NCBI GenBank assembly: GCA_963785755.1
Contig: CAWAXG010000075.1
Span: 310,001 to 374,000, forward strand
Direction of reading: 5' to 3'
Length of the DNA: 64,000 bases
Origin: JACCXG01 sp963785755
GTDB taxonomy: Bacteria > Acidobacteriota > Vicinamibacteria > Vicinamibacterales > 2-12-FULL-66-21
The notes below the pieces were generated by a model. That model worked only from the letters and a program-made list of their open reading frames with translations, searched no databases and was not told where the DNA came from. The position numbers and the translations under genes were made by a program. Within the stretch, counting starts at the first letter, position 1; each line of letters starts with the position of its first letter. Below are positions 48,401 through 55,024 of this stretch, piece after piece.

Positions 48401-49221
48401 TCGCCGCTCGCGGCGATGGCCTGCGGCAGATCGGAGAACAGGCGGGCCATCGCCTCGGGAGACTTCAGATAGCGTTCCGCGTTGCAGCTGAGACGCCGGC
48501 CGGCATGCGCGAGCGTCGTCTTCTGCCTGATGCAGGTGAGCACGTCGTAGAGCGGCCGATCGGACGGCTCCGCGAACCGCACGCCGTTGGTCGCCAGCAC
48601 CGGCACGTGAAACGCGGACGCGAGGTCCAGCAGCAGCTGGTTGTCCCACTCCTGCTCGCGAAGGAGATGCCGCTGCAGCTCGATGTACACCTGCGAGGCG
48701 CCGAACGTCCCGAGAATGCGATCGACGAGGCCGCCGACGCCGAAGCGCGGGCCGTCGATCGCCGTCCGCCCGACCAGCGCGATGAGGCCGCCGACCTGGC
48801 CGTCCAGATCGGCGAACGTCAGGACCCCTTCCCCCTTGGCCGCCCGCAGCTTCATCGTCGTGACGAGGCGGCAGAGATTCCGGTAGCCGGCACGCGATTC
48901 GATGAGGACGGGTAGCGTGAAGAGCCGGCGCTCCAGATCCGGCAGGCGGCGATCGTGAGCCGACGGCCGCCGATCGGTGCCGGGCGGCTGGCGCCCGCCG
49001 TCGTGCGTCGCCGCCATCGTCAATTCGGCGCCGATCATCGCCTTGATGCCGGCGCGCTTCGCCGCGAGATGAAATCGCGGCGCGCCGTACACCCCATCGC
49101 GATCGAGCAGCGCGAGCGCCGGATATCCCAGCTCCACGGCACGGTCGACGAGCGCCTCGGGCAGCGAGGCGCCGTCGAGAAAGGAAAAGGCGGAGGCGGA
49201 ATGGAGCTCGGTATATTTCAT
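45407..49221 (-). CDS. dnaE2: error-prone DNA polymerase III alpha subunit DnaE2/ImuC, with in-frame repeat insertions
   Basis: The PHP domain starts MKYTELHSASAFSFLDGASL. The polymerase core has RGSAANSAVCYSLGIT, PDIDLDLPSGDRREQVIQ, HLGQHSGGMVMCQG, KVDLLGLGMMAVIQDALHLV, and the DnaE2-type C-terminus with an OB-fold (AGAVITRQRPGTAKGFVFLT). One base is lost near 48330: YRFPDTRF in one frame, PVPRGETMMSFLRKI in the next. Repaired, the protein is about 1270 residues, some 200 more than usual for DnaE2. The excess is five low-complexity inserts: PSPESPV-type at 45.85-45.96, 46.15-46.26 and 47.28-47.35 kb, DSGLGT-type at 46.37-46.48 kb, and an Ala/Gly-rich duplication at 47.36-47.53 kb. The reading frame survives all of them. 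It forms the translesion mutasome with ImuA and ImuB. Confidence 0.92.
45854..45960 (+). repeat. G-rich GGGACT minisatellite, locus 1 in dnaE2
   Basis: On the plus strand, units such as CGGGACTGGGGACTCGGG recur with GGG runs separated by 3-4 bases. The coding strand translates them as PSPESPVP repeats. The run has the GGG-loop-GGG layout of intramolecular G-quadruplexes. Confidence 0.9.
46152..46262 (+). repeat. G-rich GGGACT minisatellite, locus 2 in dnaE2
   Basis: Same plus-strand orientation as locus 1 but more diverged (CTGGGGACTTGGGACTAGGG). On the coding strand it gives APEPPETCPRAQSPVPSPKS, between the polymerase and C-terminal parts of DnaE2. Confidence 0.88.
46367..46481 (-). repeat. 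GGGACT minisatellite in inverted orientation, locus 3 in dnaE2
   Basis: Here the G-rich strand is the coding strand, giving DSGLGT and GSSRDSGLG repeats. A longer unit around CCGAGTCCCGAGATGACC occurs twice, about 46 bases apart. The opposite orientation to loci 1, 2 and 4 shows that it was not produced by simple slippage from them. Confidence 0.9.
47281..47352 (+). repeat. GGGACT minisatellite, locus 4 in dnaE2
   Basis: CGGGACTGGGGACTCGGGAC repeats in plus orientation, coding for RVPEHARVPSPESPVP in DnaE2. It is directly adjacent to the 40-bp duplication at 47360. Confidence 0.88.
47360..47534. repeat. 40-bp direct duplication with 95-bp filler inside dnaE2
   Basis: ATTCACCAGATGCAGCGC... 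at 47360-47399 recurs at 47495-47534 with a single G/T difference, exactly 135 bases apart. The coding strand therefore has MMAVIQDALHLVN twice, separated by an Ala/Gly-rich filler. 135 is a multiple of three, so the frame is intact. Confidence 0.95.
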
Positions 49222-49372
49222 TTCACGTGCTGCGTCCTATGTGCTACGTGCTCACGTGCTTCCGTGCGACGTCCTGCGTGCTCACGTGCTTTCCGTGCGA
49301 CGTAGCACGTAGCACGTAGCACGTAGCACGAAAAGCACGTTCGCACCCAGCACGTAGGACGCAGCACGTACT
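49222..49372. repeat. CGTGCT-type intergenic repeat, copy 1
   Basis: The whole gap between dnaE2 and imuB is made of units like ACGTGCTACGTGCT and CTCACGTGCT. The second half carries the complement (ACGTAGCACGTAGCACG), so the region can fold into a long hairpin. No promoter or gene is visible in it. Confidence 0.9.
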
Positions 49373-51071
49373 TCAGTCCACCACTCCTTCCAGCCACCAC
49401 CCATCGGCGTCGCGATCGCGGAAGAGCCGGCAGACCGTGCCGTCGCTCAGCGCGACGTCCCACTCGTCCCGATTCCAGCGGCCCGATTCCCACCATCCCC
49501 CCGAGATGCGCCACGGACCGGCCGCCTGCTCCACGACCCCTCCCGGCATGCGCTGGCGATCGATGGCAACCCGGATCGGGCGTCCGCTTTCGACGGCGAC
49601 ACGGATGGCGATGGGTGGACGGAAGCGGCGCAACACAGACGGTGGGATCTCAGACGTCGTCAACTCCCAACTTCCAACTTCCAACTTCCAAAGCGAGTGG
49701 TTCGCACCAGCTGGGTGAAAGTCGACGCGACTGGATATGTTGCTTCGGCTTTCACCCAGACGGTTCGGGCCACGCGCCTTGGAAGCTGCCCGCCGCCGCT
49801 CGTCGGCTGGGTCGCAGCCGACGAGCTCTGGCGAGGCCTCGCCGTAGCGCGCGTCGATCCCGCGCGCGCGGAGGCGGGGAAGTTGGGAGTTGGGAGTTGA
49901 CGATGATCGCATTTCAGCGAAAGCCGTAGGACCCATCGCCCATCCGTCGGGCCGGTGCGTATCGAGCAGCATGGGGGAACCGCAGCGCGTCTCGCCGACG
50001 AGCGCGCCAAGACGCGCCATCAGCGTCGCCAGCGTCTCGGGTGACGGGACGGCCCGTTCGAGCAGCGAGGTACTGGACGATGCGCGCGGGCGCGGGATCG
50101 AGCTCGATCGACACCACGTCCACCGCCGCGGACGGTGGATGGGATTCCAGATCGAGCAGCAGCAGCGTGCGCAGGACGCGCGGATCGCGCATCGGCGCCG
50201 GCAGCTGCAGCAGCCGCGCATGCGACGTCCGATCGGTCAGCCGCAGCGACAGATGCATCGCGACCGCGCCGCGGTCCGCCTGCTCGAGCGCGGACGCCAG
50301 CGGATCGAGCAGCCGGGCGAACACGAACGACAACGGCTCGAGCGTGTCGATCGGCCACTCCAGCTCGCACGATCCGATGAAACGCACCACCTCGGGATCC
50401 GGGATGAGCGGACGCGGATCGATGCCGCGGGCGAGGCGTTGCACGGCCACGCCCGCGGCGCCCAGCCTGGCGGACAGCTCGGGCGCCGGCAGCGCCGCGA
50501 ATTCGCCGATCGTCGTCAGCCCCCAGCGCCGCAGCACGTCGAACGCCTGCCCTTTCCTGGCGGCGGACCGTGAACGCCGTGCGGGCCTCGCGGCGGCTTC
50601 AGCGTCCTCGCGCTCCGCAAGCAGCTGGTGCAGGACCGCGATCGGCACCTCACGCAACGCCACTTCGGGATCGCCGGTCGCCACGGTCACCCCCGGCGTC
50701 GCGCGCGCGAGCAGCACCGCCGCCATCTGCGACGTCGCAATGGCGACCCGCGGCGCCCCGGCCTTTGCGAGATCGCCGGCGATCGCCGGCGCCTCTCCCA
50801 GCAACCGCTGCAGCCCGGCGACATCGAGCACGACGCTGCCACCAGGCCACCGCTCGATGCGCGGCGAGAAGTCGCGCGCGATTGTCATGAGCCGATCGCA
50901 CGGCGCGCCATGGAGCGCCGCGTACAACTCACGCGTACCGGCAACCGGCGGAACCGGCCGCGTGGCCACCGGCCCTGGACGCGGCAGGAGCGCCGACGCC
51001 GACGCCAACACGTCCCCGCGGTCCACATCCGGAATCGAGGGCGTCAGATCATCGTAGGAGGGGATGCGCAT
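49373..51071 (-). CDS. imuB: ImuB-type inactive Y-family polymerase subunit (frameshift, repeat insertion)
   Basis: IARDFSPRIERWPGGSVVLD, VAGLQRLLGEAP, FDVLRRWGLTTIGEFAALPA, LARGIDPRPLIPD and FARLLDPLASALEQ are ImuB/DinB-like thumb and little-finger motifs. An extra C near 50080 shifts the frame. The C-terminal part (ERAVPSPETLATLMARLGAL, WESGRWNRDEWDVALSDG, YRxF-like CRLFRDRDADGWWLEGV) follows in the second frame. The usual N-terminal FACIxVPxFPVQ-type strand of about 60 residues is absent, and a repeat element lies exactly upstream. Another, 241-bp element at 49660-49900 adds about 80 residues in frame. Repaired length is about 565. ImuB bridges ImuA and DnaE2 and the beta clamp. It overlaps imuA by 28 bases. 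Confidence 0.85.
49660..49900. mobile_element. palindromic element A (18-bp inverted termini) inserted in frame in imuB
   Basis: The left end TCAACTCCCAACTTCCAA is followed by extra CTTCCAA units. The right end is its reverse complement with an extra GTTGGGA unit (...AGTTGGGAGTTGA). Inside is a second palindrome (CTGGGTGAAAG ... CTTTCACCCAG) and GCGAGGCCT-N6-AGCGCGCGTCG, which is shared with element B. On the coding strand it reads NSQLPRLRARGI ... FHPAGANHSLWKLEVGSWEL without a stop. No transposase is encoded, so it would need to move in trans, like a MITE or a coding palindromic element. Confidence 0.8.
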
Positions 51072-51937
51072 CGACTCACCGCTTTATCAACTCCCAACTT
51101 CCAACAATTCCCGAACTCCCACGAAGCGCGTGGCTCGCAATCTTCTGGGTGAAAGCCGTTACGACATCGTCCATTTGTCGCGGCGTTCGACCCCGGCGAG
51201 GCCTGCAATAGCGCGCGTCGTTTCGGCGAGCGGAGGCTTGGAAGTTGGGAGTTGACATAGTCACCACCGATAGCCGACACAATCCGCGGCCGCAGCGTGA
51301 GCCCGCGCAGCCGCCGCGTCCGGGCGCTCGTCCCGATCCAGTCGCCGGCACGATCCACGGAGGACTCGAGCGCAATCGTGACGCCGCCGGGACTGCGCGC
51401 GATGTGCTCGGATCCGACGAGCAGGGCGATCGTCTGACTGCCCTCGATGACCCGTGACAACCGCATCCAGGTCGTATGTGGAAACTGCCGCAGCGCCAGG
51501 GGCCGGACGTCAGCGAGATCGAACACGACCACGCCGAATCCACCGGCCTGCAGGATGAGATTCATCGCCTTCAGCGCGCGATCGGCATTACCCGTTTCCC
51601 GGACCCAGAGCAGGCGTCGAACATCGACGCCGGCGGCCGCGGCGGTCAGCGGATCGAAGCGATCGTCGGTATCCACGAGCGCGACGGCCTCTCCGCGCCC
51701 GGCGGCCGCCGCCGTGATGGCCGCGACCAGCGCCGATCGTCCCGACGACCGGGCGCCAATCACCTCGGATAAATGACCCCGCCGCAGCCCTCCCCCGAGG
51801 CGATCGTCGAGCAGGGCCCACCCCGTTGACGCCAGGCGGTCGGCGTCAGGCGGCCGGCCGGACTCGGAGGTCGTCAGGGTGACGTCGAGCTTGCGGGCCC
51901 GGAGCAACGATTCGAGTTGTGCGCGACCCGGCCGCAT
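51044..51937 (-). CDS. imuA: ImuA-type RecA-like protein
   Basis: 297 residues. WALLDDRLGGGLRRGHLSEV, then the Walker A-like GARSSGRSALVAAI (Arg67 where RecA has Lys), VALVDTDDRFDPLTAAAAGV, LLWVRETGNADRALKAMNLI and VVFDLADVRPLALRQFPHTT match SulA/ImuA RecA-fold proteins of mutasome operons. After GGDYV the last ~65 residues come from element B (NSQLPSLR...), so the native C-terminus has been replaced or extended. Together with imuB and dnaE2 downstream it forms the SOS-type cassette. I see no canonical LexA box (CTGT-N8-ACAG or GAAC-N4-GTTC) in 51938-52071. Confidence 0.85.
   Translation of the reverse strand: MRPGRAQLESLLRARKLDVTLTTSESGRPPDADRLASTGWALLDDRLGGGLRRGHLSEVIGARSSGRSALVAAITAAAAGRGEAVALVDTDDRFDPLTAAAAGVDVRRLLWVRETGNADRALKAMNLILQAGGFGVVVFDLADVRPLALRQFPHTTWMRLSRVIEGSQTIALLVGSEHIARSPGGVTIALESSVDRAGDWIGTSARTRRLRGLTLRPRIVSAIGGDYVNSQLPSLRSPKRRALLQASPGSNAATNGRCRNGFHPEDCEPRASWEFGNCWKLGVDKAVSRCASPPTMI
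51087..51255. mobile_element. palindromic element B (perfect 18-bp inverted termini) at the imuA/imuB junction
   Basis: TCAACTCCCAACTTCCAA at 51087-51104 and its perfect reverse complement at 51238-51255 bound a 169-bp element. The interior shares CTGGGTGAAAG, GGCGAGGCCT and TAGCGCGCGTCG with element A in the same order. It supplies the C-terminal residues of ImuA in the same translation frame as in element A (NSQLP-LR ... CWKLGV versus LWKLEV). Confidence 0.85.
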
Positions 51938-52071
51938 ATTCGCTTTTTGTTCGCCTCACGGCCGAGTATAGTGCTCCACCCCGGGCGGATCAAGCGCCCC
52001 GTTCAACATTTCGCAGATTGCCGAAAGTTGCGTTACTTCAATGGTTTGCGATCTGCGATTAAGATGAATGC

Positions 52072-53301
52072 TTGCTCGTACAGCCGTTCCTCCGCCGCGC
52101 GCTGGCGGCCTTCACCTATCGCGACTTCCGGGTTCTCTGGTTCGGCGCCTTCACCTCGACAGTCGGCACCTGGATGCAGAAGGTCGCCCAGAGCTGGCTC
52201 ATCCTTGATCTCACCAAGTCGTCGTTGTCGTCGTTCTATCTCGGCCTCGACGATTTCCTCGGCCAGCTCCCGATCCTGCTCCTCACGCTGCTCGGCGGAG
52301 TGATCGCCGATCGGCACGATCGCCGCCAGCTGCTGCTGTCGTCGCAGTACGTGCAGATGGCGATCGCCCTGATCCTGGCGGCGCTCGTCTTCTGGAACCG
52401 CATCACGATCTGGCACATCCTGGCGTTGTCATTCACCGCGGGGATCGCGCAGGCCTTCGGCGGTCCGGCGTATCAGTCGCTGGTGCCGACGCTCGTGGAG
52501 CGCAAGGATCTGCCGAACGCGATCGCGCTCAACTCGATTCAGTTCAACCTCGCGCGCGTGTTCGGGCCGCTGTTCGCGGGCACCACGCTGGCCGCCTTCG
52601 GCACGGCGATGTGCTTCGGGTTGAACGCGCTCTCGTTTCTCGTCGTGATCGTCGCGCTGCTCTCCCTGACGATAAAGCACATCAGACCCATCGACCAGAA
52701 ACCGCTCCTCCACGAGCTGAAGGGAGGCCTGAGCTATGTGCGGGGGGAAGCGTCGATCATCGCGCTCACCGTCGTGGCGTCGCTGTCGACGTTTCTCGGG
52801 CTGCCGCTGCTGACGTTCCTGCCGATCTTCGCGCGCGAGATCTTCCACGGCGATGTCGGGCGGTACGCCGAGATGATGGCCTACTCGGGCGCCGGCGCCG
52901 TCGTCGGCGCGCTGATTACGGCGTGGCTCGGGAAGTTCAAGCACATGGGACTGGCCGTGCTGCTCGTGCAGCTGGTCTTCGGCCTGCTGCTGACGGCGTT
53001 CGCGATCTCGCGGATTGGCTGGCTGAGCAACCTGCTGCTGTTTCTCGCCGGCGGCGCGCTGCTGATGGTGTTCTCGATGACCGCGTCGCTGGTGCAGCTC
53101 ATCGTCCCCGACCACCTGCGCGGCCGCGTGATGAGCATCTACATGGTCGCGTTCCGCGGCGGCATGCCGCTCGGCAGCCTGTGGGCCGGCTACGCCGCGA
53201 CGCTCAGCTCGGCGCCGACCGTGCTCGCGATCAATGGAGTGCTGTTAGCGCTGGTGGCGTCGTATTTTCTGGTGCGAAGCCACAGTATCCGCGAGCTCTA
53301 G
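52072..53301 (+). CDS. MFS transporter (MFS_3/EntS-like)
   Basis: 409 residues with twelve hydrophobic segments. FTYRDFRVLWFGAFTSTVGT, GVIADRHDRRQLLLSSQYVQ (motif A), FNLARVFGPLFAG and FLPIFAREIFHG are typical of the enterobactin-exporter-like MFS_3 group. The in-frame start is a TTG at 52072. Nearby ATGs at 52064 and 52068 are in other frames, so a base error near the start is possible. It is divergent from imuA across 134 bases. The substrate is unknown. Confidence 0.85.
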   Translation: MLVQPFLRRALAAFTYRDFRVLWFGAFTSTVGTWMQKVAQSWLILDLTKSSLSSFYLGLDDFLGQLPILLLTLLGGVIADRHDRRQLLLSSQYVQMAIALILAALVFWNRITIWHILALSFTAGIAQAFGGPAYQSLVPTLVERKDLPNAIALNSIQFNLARVFGPLFAGTTLAAFGTAMCFGLNALSFLVVIVALLSLTIKHIRPIDQKPLLHELKGGLSYVRGEASIIALTVVASLSTFLGLPLLTFLPIFAREIFHGDVGRYAEMMAYSGAGAVVGALITAWLGKFKHMGLAVLLVQLVFGLLLTAFAISRIGWLSNLLLFLAGGALLMVFSMTASLVQLIVPDHLRGRVMSIYMVAFRGGMPLGSLWAGYAATLSSAPTVLAINGVLLALVASYFLVRSHSIREL

Positions 53302-53302
53302 T

Positions 53303-53382
53303 CACGTCCTACGTGCTACGTGCTGTGTGCTCACGTGCTCTCCGTGCTACGTGCTGCGTGCTCACGTGCCCTTCGTGCTCGT
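53303..53382. repeat. CGTGCT-type intergenic repeat, copy 2
   Basis: Units such as CTACGTGCTACGTGCT and GCTCACGTGCTCTCCGTGC directly follow the MFS stop. The rest of the gap to 53527 holds a separate short palindrome, CTTCCGGCTTGAGCCGGAAG, near 53405. Confidence 0.9.
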
Positions 53383-53527
53383 GCCTCGAGTCGCTGACCC
53401 GTGGCTTCCGGCTTGAGCCGGAAGAACGCGACAGCAAGAATTTTTTCCTGAATAACTCTTTGTGCTCTTGGTGTGCTTCGTGAGCTTGGTGCTTGCGTGC
53501 CGTAGGCCGTTCTGTGGGGCGTAGAGG

Positions 53528-54223
53528 CTACGCGCTCATGATCCAGAACGCTCCGAGCGCGATCGACCCGAACGCCATGATCACCGCGGCGGCCTGCCCG
53601 ACCCGCGCGGCGGCGGCGGCGGACATGAGGCGTGCGAAGGCGACGCCGAACAGGGCCATCGACAGCAGGATCCCCACGCCGAATACCGCGATCATCAGCA
53701 CCAGGGTCCCGAGCGGCGCCGCGTCGATGCGATCGCCGAACGGCGCGAGCGTGGTCAGCGCGCGGACGCTGCTGAGCGCGAAGGCGGCGCCGACGATCGT
53801 CGGCAGGTGCGAGTGCGCGGCCTCCAGCGGGTGCCGTTCGCGGCGGCCGACGTGCAGATGCCAGTGGGCCGCCGGCTCGTTGCCGTGCGCGTGAGAGTGC
53901 CCGTAGATCCGGCCCGCGCGCACGCCCCAGAGACCGATCCCGCCCAGCACGATCAACAAGGCCCCGCCGATCACCTCGCCCACGCGCTCGAAGAGCAGCG
54001 GGAGCGACCACCCCAGCGCCAGCAGCGCGGCGGCGGCAATCGCGAGCAGCAAGGCATGACCGACGGCGAACCGGACGGCAATACCGACGGCGCGGCTGCG
54101 CTGCCGCGCCGCGGTTTCGGCGGCGCCGCCGACCGACAACGCCGCGATCGCCATCAGATGATCAGCGCCCAGACCGTGGAGGAAACCGAGAAAGAGGGCG
54201 GAGGTGAAGAGGAGCACAGACAC
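53528..54223 (-). CDS. nickel/cobalt transporter-like (UreH/RcnA-type) membrane protein
   Basis: 231 residues, about six helices. ALFLGFLHGLGADHLMAIAA resembles the H-x4-D-H signature of NiCoT/UreH-type transporters. A His-rich loop (GHSHAHGNEPAAHWHLHVGR, then AHSHLP) lies between helices 3 and 4, consistent with metal handling. GFLHGLGADHL and FALSSVRALTTLAPFG are conserved in this group from memory. No urease or hydrogenase genes are near, so efflux versus uptake cannot be decided. Confidence 0.78.
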   Translation of the reverse strand: MSVLLFTSALFLGFLHGLGADHLMAIAALSVGGAAETAARQRSRAVGIAVRFAVGHALLLAIAAAALLALGWSLPLLFERVGEVIGGALLIVLGGIGLWGVRAGRIYGHSHAHGNEPAAHWHLHVGRRERHPLEAAHSHLPTIVGAAFALSSVRALTTLAPFGDRIDAAPLGTLVLMIAVFGVGILLSMALFGVAFARLMSAAAAARVGQAAAVIMAFGSIALGAFWIMSA

Positions 54224-54242
54224 CCGCGATTGTATCAGGGCC

Positions 54243-54338
54243 GTCCGCCTTCGCCTACGCTACGGCGGACAAGCCGCGCGACCTGTCCGCCGTAGCTTCA
54301 GCGTAGGCGGAAGCGCGTGGGGGTGGGGCCCCACGCGC
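54243..54338. repeat. nested palindromic repeat between transporter and DsbD-like genes
   Basis: TCCGCCTTCGCCTACGCTAC at 54244 is mirrored by TGTCCGCCGTAGC...GCGTAGGCGGA ending at 54312, and GCGCGTGGGG/CCCCACGCGC (54313-54338) forms a second hairpin beside it. It is a REP-type palindrome. No T-run follows, so it is not a clear terminator. Confidence 0.75.
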
Positions 54339-54431
54339 ATCAAGTAAAGATGGCGCCTCCCGAGAATCTCCGGATCGTCGAAGAGATCACGTGCAACGCA
54401 TCCCCCATCGACTCTTCCGTCGTCGGGTTGC

Positions 54432-54971
54432 CTATTTCCCCACTTTGATCGTCCACGCCACCGGCACGTTCTGCGGCACATAGCAGATCGCGTCGTCGCA
54501 GGCCTGGTAGCGGACCGTGCCTTTGATGGTGACGTCGCCTGCGGCGCCCTTGCCAAGGGTCACCGGCTGTTCGATCCGGAACGGCTTGCTGTAGACCTGC
54601 TGGGTTTCCTTCAGCGGCGCGAAGAAGTATTTCTCCGCCGGCGGAAAGCGGATCGGCTGCGCCTTGAATGCCTCGTCTGGCGTCAGCGTCAGCGCGATCG
54701 GGATGTACTCCTTCTGGTCCGGCGCGTAGACGTGCATCTTCGGCTTCGGCTCGACATCGACGAACAGCGACACCCGGGCGCCGGGCGCGGCCGCCGTTGG
54801 CTTCGCGGACGCGCTGATCTTCAGGTGCTTCGTATCGGTCACGAGCTTGCTGGTATCGACGTCCTTGCTGCGGGTGAGCGCGGGCGGCTGGGACTGCGCC
54901 GACCCCAGCACAACGGCAAAAAGCACCAGCACGAGCGATGTGCGAAGGACCATGAAACCAGCGTACAACAA
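54432..54971 (-). CDS. DsbD N-terminal (alpha) domain protein
   Basis: 179 residues. The signal segment (LRTSLVLVLFAVVLGSAQSQ) is followed by a DsbD-alpha-like immunoglobulin fold, with VSLFVDVEPKPKMHVYAPDQ, ALTLTPDEAF and the redox segment YQACDDAICYVPQNVPVAW carrying a Cys-x4-Cys pair. It is a stand-alone periplasmic thiol reductase or electron acceptor domain. The membrane and thioredoxin parts of DsbD are not next to it. It may be the partner of a distant CcdA/DsbD-beta. Confidence 0.82.
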   Translation of the reverse strand: MLYAGFMVLRTSLVLVLFAVVLGSAQSQPPALTRSKDVDTSKLVTDTKHLKISASAKPTAAAPGARVSLFVDVEPKPKMHVYAPDQKEYIPIALTLTPDEAFKAQPIRFPPAEKYFFAPLKETQQVYSKPFRIEQPVTLGKGAAGDVTIKGTVRYQACDDAICYVPQNVPVAWTIKVGK

Positions 54972-55002
54972 AACGTCCCGCGGGTCATGGACCCGCGGGA
55001 CG
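54970..55002 (-). terminator. rho-independent terminator after the TonB receptor
   Basis: CGTCCCGCGGGTC / GACCCGCGGGACG is a perfect 13-bp stem with a 3-base loop (54974-55002), followed on the minus strand by TTTTGTT. It lies 22 bases past the receptor stop. Confidence 0.85.
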
Positions 55003-55024
55003 CCATTGTCGAACGAACGCCGAC

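Noticed and set aside
45407..49221. dnaE2 as a pseudogene because of frameshift and inserts
   Set aside because: All inserts keep the frame and all conserved polymerase blocks are present. The single frameshift is one missing base, consistent with the error pattern elsewhere.
51938..52071. LexA-binding site upstream of imuA
   Set aside because: Expected for an SOS cassette, but neither CTGT-N8-ACAG nor GAAC-N4-GTTC is present. The acidobacterial LexA motif could differ, so no site was annotated.
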